Positions 1 through 6,426 of a DNA stretch of 11,073 nt are shown one piece after another; position 1 is the first letter of the stretch; every line of letters starts with the position of its first letter. The translations under genes were made by a program, and so were the position numbers. Source of the DNA: Eubacteriaceae bacterium (GTDB lineage Bacteria > Bacillota > Clostridia > Eubacteriales > Anaerofustaceae); the NCBI GenBank assembly GCA_017613995.1, contig JAGACT010000122.1, positions 1 through 11,073 of the forward strand, written 5' to 3'. Under the pieces are notes generated by a model, which was not told the origin of the DNA, made no database searches, and saw nothing but the letters and a program-made list of their open reading frames with translations.

Positions 1-2642
1 ACCCCGTTCTCGATGATGGTGGTGCACACCATCACGTCATAGCGTCCGTCAAGAAAATCCAGCACCCTCTTTTCGAGCTCCCGCTCCTCCATCTGCCCGT
101 GGGCGCAGCATACCCTGACTCCGGGCAGCATCTCGGAGAGGCGCCATGCCCGTTCAGATATGGTCTCCACCTTGTTGTACAGATAGAATACCTGTCCTCC
201 CCTGGACACCTCGTTGAGTATGGCGCTCTTTATCACGGTCTCGTCCGAGGGCATGACGAAGGTCTGCACCTCCAGACGGTCCACGGGGGGAGTGTTTATG
301 ACGGACATATCCCTTATTCCCGAAAGTGACATGTGCATGGTACGGGGTATGGGTGTCGCCGACAGCGTAAGGGTGTCCACGTTGGTCTTCATCAGCTTTA
401 ACTTGTCCTTGTGGGCCACGCCGAAGCGCTGCTCCTCGTCTATGATCAGGAGCCCCAGATCCCGAAACTTCACGTCGGAGGACAGGATCCTGTGGGTGCC
501 GATAAGGATGTCCACTTCTCCGGTCCGCACCCTTTCGGCGGTCTTTTTTATCTGGGAGGGAGTACGGAAGCGGCACATGAGCTCGATATTCACCGGGTAG
601 CCTTTAAAGCGCTCGATGAAGTTGTTGTAGTGCTGCAACGCCAGGATCGTGGTGGGCACCAGCACGGCCACCTGCTTGGGCTCCATGACGGCCTTGAAGG
701 CGGCCCTCATGGCCACCTCGGTCTTGCCGAAGCCCACGTCTCCCATCAGGAGCCTGTCCATGGGCACGGGCTTTTCCATGTCCCTCTTGATCTCCTCGCT
801 GCATACCCGCTGATCCTCGGTGGGTATGTATTCGAAGCTGTCCTCGAACTCCGCCTGATACACCGTGTCGTCGCAGAAGGAATATCCCCTGATGCTCTGG
901 CGGGAGGCGTACATTTTTATGTACTCCTGGGCCAGTTCCTTCACGGCCTTCGACACCTTCCTGCGGGCGTTGGACCATTCCGCGCCCCCGAGTTTGTTCA
1001 CCTTCGGAGGAGCGTCTCCCGCCCCCACGTATTTCTGTATCAGATCCATCTGCTCCGGGGGCATGAACAGGATGTCGCTGCCCGCGTAGGCTATCTTTAT
1101 GTAGTCCCTGCTGACCCCGTCGGTCTCCAGGCGGACCATTCCCTCGAAAACGCCTATGCCGTGGGTGTCATGCACCACGTAGTCCCCGGGCTTTATGTCC
1201 GAGAAGAACTCCTCCACGGTACGCTTTTCGGTCTTTCGCGCGGAGGATGACTCCGACGGCATCAGGAAGCGGTAGGGCACCAGCACCAGTTTCCTTGCGG
1301 GGAAATCCACACCGGGCATCTCCCCCGTCTCGATGACGGCCACCGATGAGGCCGAGGGCACCGAAGAGTATCCGATGCCGTAGGAATCCAGCAGCCTGCC
1401 GCAGCTTTGGGTCTCGGAGGACGAAGCGCAGCAGATGATGACGCTGTAGTCATTCCTGCGGTAAAAGTCCAGGGCGGGCAGGAAAAGCCTCAGATTGCCC
1501 CGGTAATTTATGACGTCGGCACCGCCCATGTATTCCATGCGGTCGGCAAAGGAGTACTTTTTTTCGTCGGAAGCGCAGAAGAACACCGAAGGATGATCCT
1601 CCCGGGCGGAGCGGAGCACGTCGTTCAGGGAAGTGAATATCTCCATCTGGCGGGGGAAGGCCAGGGCCCTTTCCGAAAGCAGGGCGATGTCGTCGGAGGC
1701 CCTTTTCAGAGCTTCCTTCACTCCTTCCTCCATGACGGCGATGTCGCTGAACATGATCAGATAATCCTTTCCCTCGGAAAGGATGCCGCGGCGGGGCACG
1801 TCGCAGAAGGGGAAAAGCAGGCGGGAGGCGGCGGGAAGATCCGCCTCGATGCGCTCGGTAAGCTCGGCGCTCTCCTGCTCGGCAAGCTCCCGCAGCTCCC
1901 CGTCTTCCATCCGGCCCAGAGCCTTCTCCCTCTCCTCCCTGAAGGCAGCCAGGCCCTCCCGGAGCTTTTCCGGGGACACGGCGTACTGATCGAAGGACGT
2001 GAGGGAAAAACCGTCGTCGTTTTTCACGGTCAGCTGGTCCTCAGGAGAGAAACGCCTGACGGAATCGATCTCGTCATCCCAGAACTCCACCCTGACGGGC
2101 AGTTCGTCGCTGGGGGAGAAGAAATCCACTATGCCTCCCCTGACGGAAAACTGCCCCCGGGAAAAGACCCGGTCCTCCCGGCAGTATCCCATGGATGAGA
2201 GAGCTTCGATCAGATCGTCCCGTTCGAGACGGTCCCCGACACTGTAACTTCCCCCGAACGAGGAGGATACGGGATAGGTCTCGCAGAGGGCGAAGGCGCT
2301 GGTCACTATGAGCTTCTTCCCGCCTCCCCTCAGGGCTTCGACGGCCCGGAGGCGTTCCACCGAGATCAGGGTGGAATAGCTGTCGGGCAGGGAAAAGTAG
2401 AAGCTCTCGCAGGGATATGTCAGAACGCTTCCGGCAGGAAGGTACCGGCAAAGCTCCTCGGATATGTTTCTTGCCTCGAAATCATTCCTGCACACCAAAA
2501 GGACCGCAGAAGCGCTGTTCTCAAACGCCCACACGGCCGATAGGAGTCTTGCGTTCTTTTCAGTTCCCGTCACGGCAAGGCTGCCGTGCTCCGGGACCGA
2601 CAGTATTTCCGACAGGAATGACAGATGTTCGGTCTTTTGCAT
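1..2642 (-). CDS. mfd: Transcription-repair coupling factor Mfd (3' end beyond window)
   Basis: Mfd is an ATP-driven DNA translocase that removes RNA polymerase stalled at lesions and recruits UvrA for nucleotide excision repair. About 880 codons are visible, beginning MQKTEHLSFL; the family is usually near 1150 residues, so the last quarter is off the left edge. The N-terminal UvrB-like region includes GQFSVRGGIVDFFSP (about residues 160-175). The RNA-polymerase-interacting domain begins near 480 (KPGDYVVHDTHGIGVF). The helicase core has Walker A GDVGFGKTE near 632, DEEQRFGV near 732, TLTLSATPIPRT near 755 and AHGQMEE near 845. The frame is still open at base 1, in the conserved TTIIENG stretch. 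No Shine-Dalgarno site precedes the ATG; a TATAAT box lies 7 bases upstream. The start fits the family N-terminus. It is divergent from the tRNA gene. The family call is secure. Confidence 0.96.
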   Translation of the reverse strand, partial: MQKTEHLSFLSEILSVPEHGSLAVTGTEKNARLLSAVWAFENSASAVLLVCRNDFEARNISEELCRYLPAGSVLTYPCESFYFSLPDSYSTLISVERLRAVEALRGGGKKLIVTSAFALCETYPVSSSFGGSYSVGDRLERDDLIEALSSMGYCREDRVFSRGQFSVRGGIVDFFSPSDELPVRVEFWDDEIDSVRRFSPEDQLTVKNDDGFSLTSFDQYAVSPEKLREGLAAFREEREKALGRMEDGELRELAEQESAELTERIEADLPAASRLLFPFCDVPRRGILSEGKDYLIMFSDIAVMEEGVKEALKRASDDIALLSERALAFPRQMEIFTSLNDVLRSAREDHPSVFFCASDEKKYSFADRMEYMGGADVINYRGNLRLFLPALDFYRRNDYSVIICCASSSETQSCGRLLDSYGIGYSSVPSASSVAVIETGEMPGVDFPARKLVLVPYRFLMPSESSSARKTEKRTVEEFFSDIKPGDYVVHDTHGIGVFEGMVRLETDGVSRDYIKIAYAGSDILFMPPEQMDLIQKYVGAGDAPPKVNKLGGAEWSNARRKVSKAVKELAQEYIKMYASRQSIRGYSFCDDTVYQAEFEDSFEYIPTEDQRVCSEEIKRDMEKPVPMDRLLMGDVGFGKTEVAMRAAFKAVMEPKQVAVLVPTTILALQHYNNFIERFKGYPVNIELMCRFRTPSQIKKTAERVRTGEVDILIGTHRILSSDVKFRDLGLLIIDEEQRFGVAHKDKLKLMKTNVDTLTLSATPIPRTMHMSLSGIRDMSVINTPPVDRLEVQTFVMPSDETVIKSAILNEVSRGGQVFYLYNKVETISERAWRLSEMLPGVRVCCAHGQMEERELEKRVLDFLDGRYDVMVCTTIIENG

Positions 2643-2649
2643 GAGAAAT

Positions 2650-2655
2650 ATTATA
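2650..2655 (-). promoter_or_regulatory. Probable -10 box of mfd, close to the start codon
   Basis: The minus strand reads TATAAT here, a perfect -10 hexamer, and the mfd ATG begins 7 bases downstream. Transcription would start at or within a base or two of the ATG, giving a leaderless or nearly leaderless mRNA, which fits the missing Shine-Dalgarno site. At 17-18 base spacing the -35 position (about 2673-2679) reads GTCGTA or TGTCGT, a poor match. The region is AT-rich, so a chance match cannot be excluded. Confidence 0.5.
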
Positions 2656-2685
2656 CACCAAATAATAATAATTACGACAGAAATA

Positions 2686-2714
2686 TTGACAATGACCGGG
2701 GATTGTGTAATAAT
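2686..2714 (+). promoter_or_regulatory. Promoter of tRNA-Met
   Basis: A consensus -35 TTGACA (2686-2691) is followed after 17 bases by AATAAT (2709-2714), one base off the -10 consensus. The mature tRNA starts 12 bases after the -10 box, so initiation would leave only a short 5' leader. It is divergent from the mfd promoter. Confidence 0.75.
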
Positions 2715-2726
2715 TAGCAGGCACGT

Positions 2727-2803
2727 GGCGAGATAGCTCAGTTGGCTAGAGCATGCGGTTCATACCCGCAGTGTCGAGGGTTCAAATCCCCCTCTCGCTA
2801 CCA
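2727..2803 (+). tRNA. tRNA-Met(CAU), elongator type, CCA encoded
   Basis: The 77 bases fold as a full cloverleaf. The acceptor stem GGCGAGA (2727-2733) pairs with TCTCGCT (2793-2799), with G·U at the first pair. The D stem is GCTC/GAGC, the anticodon stem TGCGG/CCGCA, and the loop TTCATAC puts anticodon CAT at 2761-2763. The T loop is TTCAAAT, followed by discriminator A2800 and encoded CCA. It is not the initiator: there is no run of three G-C pairs in the anticodon stem and no C1·A72. The anticodon arm GGTTCATACCC and the GGCG...CGCTACCA ends resemble Bacillus elongator tRNA-Met. A lysidine-modified tRNA-Ile with a CAU anticodon is the other option but fits less well. The T stem GAGGG/CCCCC has one A·C mismatch at 50:64. 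Confidence 0.95.
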
Positions 2804-2815
2804 TTTTTTTTGCTC

Positions 2816-2838
2816 AAAAACGCCTGCGGGCGTTTTTT
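2816..2838. terminator. Bidirectional intrinsic terminator between tRNA-Met and the sugar transferase
   Basis: CGCC (2821-2824) pairs with GGCG (2829-2832) around a TGCG loop. The stem is flanked by five A on the left and six T on the right, so both strands show a hairpin followed by a T run. On the plus strand it ends the tRNA transcript, which also has eight T directly after CCA (2804-2811). On the minus strand it ends the rel-to-sugar-transferase run. Confidence 0.85.
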
Positions 2839-2853
2839 GTTATGACACAGAAA

Positions 2854-2888
2854 GACCCGGGCGCAATGCCCGGGCATGTCTTTTTTTT
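2854..2888. terminator. Second hairpin, terminator or 3' stabiliser
   Basis: CCCGGGC (2856-2862) pairs perfectly with GCCCGGG (2868-2874) around GCAAT. Eight T at 2881-2888 follow on the plus strand, so it is a back-up terminator for the tRNA transcript. On the minus strand it starts just after the sugar transferase stop but has only a weak T tail (TCTTTCTG), so there it may serve mainly as a 3'-end hairpin before the stronger terminator at 2816-2838. Confidence 0.7.
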
Positions 2889-4329
2889 ACATCGAACCTT
2901 TCTTTCCCAGCACCACTCCGACGGTCTTCACCAGGATCCTCAGATCCAGGCCCAGGCTCCATTCGCAGATGTACTTCTTGTCCAGCTCCACCACCTTCTC
3001 GAAATCGGTGATCTCGCTGCGGCCGGATACCTGCCACAGTCCCGTGATGCCGGGCTTGATGGCAAGACGGGCGCGGTGATGCAGCTCGTAGCGTTCCCAT
3101 TCGTCCACCGTGGGGGGCCTGGTGCCCACCAGGCTCATATCGCCCCTGAGCACGTTGAAGAACTGGGGGAATTCATCCAGGGAAGTATCCCTTATGAAGT
3201 TGCCGAAACCCTTTTTGTAGGTCCCGTCCTCAAGGAAGCGGCTCCCTATGATGCGGGGATCCTCCTCCAGCTTGAACATCATGCCGTCCTTTATGCGGTT
3301 GTCCTTCATAAGGGCTGCCTTCCTCTCCTCGGCGTCCATGTACATGCTGCGGAACTTGTACATCATGAAGCGCCTTCCTCCGCGGCCGACCCTTTCCTGC
3401 TTGAAGAAGACGGGTCCGGGGGACAGGATCTTTATCGTGGGGGCGATGAAGACGCACAGCAGCAGGGTGACGGCACATCCCACGATACCTCCCAGGATGT
3501 CCAGAGCCCTCTTGAGGAAGGCCTGCATCGGCGTCGCCGTGGACAGAGCCGCGGTGATGACGTTGCGGCCGCCGATCTTTTCCACGAACTGGTTTTCCAC
3601 GTCGAAGTCCGTGAGGCTGTCCATCTCCACATGGACCGCGATGCCCATGGAGATGATCTGTCCTATGAGCTTTCTCGGGAGGGCCCAGTCCCGGGGAACG
3701 CAGATGTACACCTCATCCACCGCCAGGCGGCAGATATATTCCGCTGCGTTATCGTAGGAGGAAACGATCTTCGCGCTTCCCCACACCGGTTCCCCTATGA
3801 TGCTGGAATCCATCGTTATGACGCCCACCACGTTCTTTGACGCGGACAGATCCCTGACCAGCTTTTCCGCGTAGTCCCGGATGGTGATGACTATGACGGT
3901 GGAGAGTTCCGCGTTCTGAAGATGCGCTATGACCCTCTTCTTCCACAGCACCCTGACGGTATACGCGGTCAGGGGGTACAGCACCACCATCATCAGGAAC
4001 ACCGCCCTGGAATAGGTCTCGGATTCCTTGATGGTGAACATGTAGGCCACGGTAAGGGCTATGACTATCAGGGAATGCTTGATCGTGGCCGCCATTTCCC
4101 TGTAGTATCCCCTCTTGAGGACGTTCTTCATTGACTCGAAGCTTATGGCCGACAGGAAGTCCACGATGGTGAACACCACCGAGATCATGAGATAGCCTTC
4201 CTTGGCATAGGGATTGGATACTCCGTGCCGGATCATGTAGGAGATGATGAACGCTGTGTGAAGGCACAGCACGTCCAGCAGTATGAAGTCCAGATGCTTG
4301 AGCCATCTGAGATTGTATTTCTTGTACAT
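2887..4329 (-). CDS. Polyprenyl-phosphate sugar-1-phosphate transferase (WbaP/WcaJ-like)
   Basis: This 480-residue membrane enzyme starts polysaccharide synthesis by moving a sugar-1-phosphate from a UDP-sugar onto undecaprenyl phosphate. Four N-terminal hydrophobic segments are visible (about 14-32, 46-64, 83-100, 108-128), then a Rossmann-like region (about 140-260). A fifth hydrophobic segment (about 276-302) leads into the bacterial sugar transferase domain, with PGPVFFKQERVG, YKFRSM (324-329), the D385-E386 pair in RDTSLDEFPQFFNVLRGDMS, VGTRPP and PGITGLWQVSGR. That order and length match the long PglC-superfamily enzymes. A GAGGA ribosome site six bases before the ATG overlaps the stop of the PHP gene. 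The sugar cannot be read from sequence. It is the last gene of the run, before two hairpins. It would use the carrier whose precursor UppS makes upstream. Confidence 0.92.
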   Translation of the reverse strand: MYKKYNLRWLKHLDFILLDVLCLHTAFIISYMIRHGVSNPYAKEGYLMISVVFTIVDFLSAISFESMKNVLKRGYYREMAATIKHSLIVIALTVAYMFTIKESETYSRAVFLMMVVLYPLTAYTVRVLWKKRVIAHLQNAELSTVIVITIRDYAEKLVRDLSASKNVVGVITMDSSIIGEPVWGSAKIVSSYDNAAEYICRLAVDEVYICVPRDWALPRKLIGQIISMGIAVHVEMDSLTDFDVENQFVEKIGGRNVITAALSTATPMQAFLKRALDILGGIVGCAVTLLLCVFIAPTIKILSPGPVFFKQERVGRGGRRFMMYKFRSMYMDAEERKAALMKDNRIKDGMMFKLEEDPRIIGSRFLEDGTYKKGFGNFIRDTSLDEFPQFFNVLRGDMSLVGTRPPTVDEWERYELHHRARLAIKPGITGLWQVSGRSEITDFEKVVELDKKYICEWSLGLDLRILVKTVGVVLGKKGSM

Positions 4330-4338
4330 TTCTTTTCC

Positions 4339-5097
4339 TCAAAACGCAATATTGGCAAGACGCTCCGGTGTGAGGCCGCATTCCTCAATGATCGAAAATG
4401 CCGCGGATACTTCCCCCACGTCCTCTTTGCGGTGGGCGTCGCTGCCCACGGCGAAGCGCACGGTATCGTTCTCCTTTATTATATCCCTTATCTGCTCCGC
4501 ATTCAGCAGTTTTTTGGCGGAGTTTATCTCCAGCAGGGTGCCCCGTTCGGCGCACTTCGCCGCGATCGCCCCCATGTCCATGGGATAGTAGCGGGTGGGA
4601 TGGGTGATCATGTTGATATCGTAGTTGTCCAGGACCCGGAGCATCACCTCCGTCAGGGTCCGTGAAAACTTCTCCTCCAGGAACTTCATGCCCAGCTTTT
4701 TATACCCGATGACCCTGGCCTGAAGAGACATCTCCGAAGACAGATCCTTCATGAGCGCCATCATATGGTATCCCACGTTTATGAACTCGAAAACGTCCTC
4801 CAGTCCGGCCGCGTCGGTCTCTCCGTCCAGGCCGGTCACGTTGGCTTCCGTACCGAAGCGTATGTCCATGCCGGGATAGAGGCTCTTTTCCCTCTCGATA
4901 TCGTCCCGGAGAGCGAGATATGCGTCCCTTCTGCTTTTGTAGAAGTGCTTTCTCACGCTCATGTGGGCGGGACCGTGCTCGGTGATCCAGATGCCCCCGA
5001 GCCCCTTATCGTAAGCTGCGCGGATCATCTCGGAAGCGGTGTTCCTGCCGTGGGACAGATCCGTATGGGTATGGCAGTCGCAGATGAGTCTCATCAT
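4339..5097 (-). CDS. PHP-domain metal-dependent phosphoesterase (YcdX-like)
   Basis: From M at 5097 the protein has 252 residues with the PHP metal-ligand set: CHTHTDLSHG (H9, H11), TEHG (H41), GTEAN (E84), H111, THPTRYYP (H166) and GSDAHRKEDVG (D220, H222). PHP proteins of this type are trinuclear metal phosphatases; histidinol phosphatase and YcdX-like enzymes are relatives. The substrate is not known. The CpsB-type tyrosine phosphatase, a common neighbour of sugar transferases, has different motifs. The stop is 9 bases before the sugar transferase start. The start is uncertain. Family alignment favours MMRL at 5097 or 5094, which has no clear ribosome site. The frame is open upstream: an in-frame ATG at 5130 lies inside the mobile element's terminal repeat and overlaps the iscB stop as ATGA, giving 263 residues. 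The frame runs on to an ATG at 5151, which is certainly element sequence. Confidence 0.88.
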   Translation of the reverse strand: MMRLICDCHTHTDLSHGRNTASEMIRAAYDKGLGGIWITEHGPAHMSVRKHFYKSRRDAYLALRDDIEREKSLYPGMDIRFGTEANVTGLDGETDAAGLEDVFEFINVGYHMMALMKDLSSEMSLQARVIGYKKLGMKFLEEKFSRTLTEVMLRVLDNYDINMITHPTRYYPMDMGAIAAKCAERGTLLEINSAKKLLNAEQIRDIIKENDTVRFAVGSDAHRKEDVGEVSAAFSIIEECGLTPERLANIAF

Positions 5098-5113
5098 CTC
5101 AACGGTTCGGAGA

Positions 5114-5133
5114 CCCGTGACTTCAGTCATGGG
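5114..5133 (-). repeat. Terminal direct repeat at the iscB 3' side
   Basis: The plus strand reads cccgtgacttcagtcatggg, identical to the copy at 6678-6697. It is an imperfect palindrome (CCCGTGACT, TC, AGTCATGGG) with one G·T pair on this strand and one A·C mismatch on the other. On the minus strand it holds the iscB stop TGA and, overlapping as ATGA, an ATG in frame with the PHP gene. Confidence 0.85.
5127..5130 (-). promoter_or_regulatory. ATGA stop/start overlap between iscB and the PHP frame
   Basis: The iscB TGA stop (5129-5127) and an ATG (5130-5128) in frame with the PHP gene share ATGA, a common layout for translational coupling by reinitiation. Starting here would add MTEVTGLRTVE before the family-like start MMRL. 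No Shine-Dalgarno sequence lies upstream, so use of this ATG is inferred. Confidence 0.45.
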
Positions 5134-6413
5134 AGGAGAACCGTCCCGCAACCTGTTGCGGGCCTCCTTTCTGTTAACATCGCTGATGCGTGTGATAATA
5201 GCTTCAGCTTTTTATATGAAGCAGATGCGTGAACCTTGGTCCCGTCAAGATGTCTCAGATCGAAGTATCCGCTCTCTCGTCTTCCAAAGATGAAGCACTC
5301 TGCTCCGCTGTACTTTACACGGTCATAGAGCCTGAATCCTCTGACTTCCTTTGCCGCCTGGTTTGCCTTTCTTATGCCGCCCTTCAGTATAGTTGCTTTA
5401 TGCAGCTGCCTGTTATGACAGCGTACCTTCCTTTGCAGATAGATATAGCCGGGAGCTAACGCGTCGGGATGTCCCGAAATACACCTTGCGTCCGTTACAT
5501 GGCTTTTTTCAAGGCCGTGGGTTATCCTCGTGTTCTTCGTGATATAACCGTAGGTCATTCGTACACAGGGATACTTTTCCTTCAGAATGTTATATACTCT
5601 CCACCGCATTATACCCATGAACGATGCGTCTTTAAGACTCTTCTTTCTGGTAACGAATTCCGGAAGCGGTAGCCTTCCCGCATGGTAAGCCTTATGACAG
5701 GTCTCACACAGGGTGATGAGATTCCCCGGAGAGTCTCCCCCTGTCTTTCTTGATTCGATGTGATGGACATTAAGCACAGGATCCTTCTTTTTTCCCTTGC
5801 AGCACTGGCATGTGTGATCGTCCCGGTGAAGGACGTATTCCCTTACGTTCCAGAACCCAAGCTGATCCCCCTGCTGATAATCTGCTCCTTCAGGAAGGGG
5901 ACCTCCTTCTTCGAGTGCCTTTATCTTCTGGGTGTCGAACTGTGCTGTCTCGATAACGATCTCACTAATGGGAAGGATCTTTGTTACCCTTTCTACAGCA
6001 CTCAGATGAGTTGCTATCTTCTGCTCAACACTGGGAGCGAGCCAGCCTTTATGTTTTGAGCGGACTCTGTTATCAAAACGGGGTTTGCGGTAACGGGTCT
6101 TTCTGTGTCTGCGGGAGCGGCGAAACTCCCGTCTGTCTGACAGGTTCTTTGAAACATCTGTCCTCATGATAACTTCTGCTGAATACAGTTCGTATTTCTC
6201 TGTCGTTGCAGACAGACCTATGTGCTTTGAACCCGCATCCACTCCGAGAGTGATATCCTGCAGCTCACAGCCGGTATCATACAAAAGCTGTATCGTGAAC
6301 GGACAGCGCTGAACGACTTTTGCTTTCTTTTCTTTTAATAACCTTCTGACCTTGCCGCAGCGCCGTGTCGGCATAAGCGGACGACTGTCTTTACTCAGTA
6401 CATATACCAGCAT
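5127..6413 (-). CDS. iscB: IscB, RNA-guided DNA endonuclease (Cas9 ancestor family)
   Basis: This 428-residue protein has the whole IscB layout. The N-terminal PLMP motif is SRPLMP (10-15). RuvC-I is GVDAGSKHIGLS with D59. An arginine-rich bridge helix follows (about 86-120). RuvC-II is IVIETAQFD with E155. The HNH domain (about 200-246) has zinc cysteines C202, C205, C236 and C239, LNVHHIES (H217, H218), N231 and H240. RuvC-III is SHVTDA with H305 and D308. All catalytic positions are present, so both nickase sites look active. IscB is known to use an omega RNA to cut double-stranded DNA next to a 3' TAM and helps its element persist. A clear AAGGAG site (6421-6426) lies seven bases before the ATG. 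TnpB is excluded because it lacks the PLMP and HNH parts; Cas9 is excluded by size and the missing REC lobe. Confidence 0.95.
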   Translation of the reverse strand: MLVYVLSKDSRPLMPTRRCGKVRRLLKEKKAKVVQRCPFTIQLLYDTGCELQDITLGVDAGSKHIGLSATTEKYELYSAEVIMRTDVSKNLSDRREFRRSRRHRKTRYRKPRFDNRVRSKHKGWLAPSVEQKIATHLSAVERVTKILPISEIVIETAQFDTQKIKALEEGGPLPEGADYQQGDQLGFWNVREYVLHRDDHTCQCCKGKKKDPVLNVHHIESRKTGGDSPGNLITLCETCHKAYHAGRLPLPEFVTRKKSLKDASFMGIMRWRVYNILKEKYPCVRMTYGYITKNTRITHGLEKSHVTDARCISGHPDALAPGYIYLQRKVRCHNRQLHKATILKGGIRKANQAAKEVRGFRLYDRVKYSGAECFIFGRRESGYFDLRHLDGTKVHASASYKKLKLLSHASAMLTERRPATGCGTVLLP

Positions 6414-6426
6414 GACGCTGCTCCTT

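Noticed and set aside
411..1250. Long plus-strand open frame of 279 codons within mfd
   Set aside because: It is antisense to the conserved helicase and RNA-polymerase-binding regions of mfd, shows no recognisable domain and follows the high GC of the gene on the other strand.
2727..2803. Initiator tRNA-fMet
   Set aside because: The anticodon stem is TGCGG/CCGCA without three consecutive G-C pairs next to the loop, and the first acceptor pair is G·U rather than the C·A mismatch of initiators.
2842..3840. Plus-strand open frame of 332 codons opposite the sugar transferase
   Set aside because: It starts inside the terminator hairpin region and mirrors a well-supported minus-strand gene.
5098..5151. 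PHP protein start at 5151
   Set aside because: The extra codons are iscB 3' sequence and the element's terminal repeat read in another frame; the family N-terminus begins near MMRLICDCHTH.
5127..6413. Cas9 or a CRISPR-linked nuclease
   Set aside because: The protein is 428 residues with a PLMP motif and no REC lobe, and no CRISPR repeat array or cas1/cas2 lies in the window.
5127..6413. TnpB or a group II intron HNH protein
   Set aside because: TnpB lacks an HNH domain inserted in RuvC and has its RNA at the 3' end; there is no reverse transcriptase domain or intron-type end structure here.
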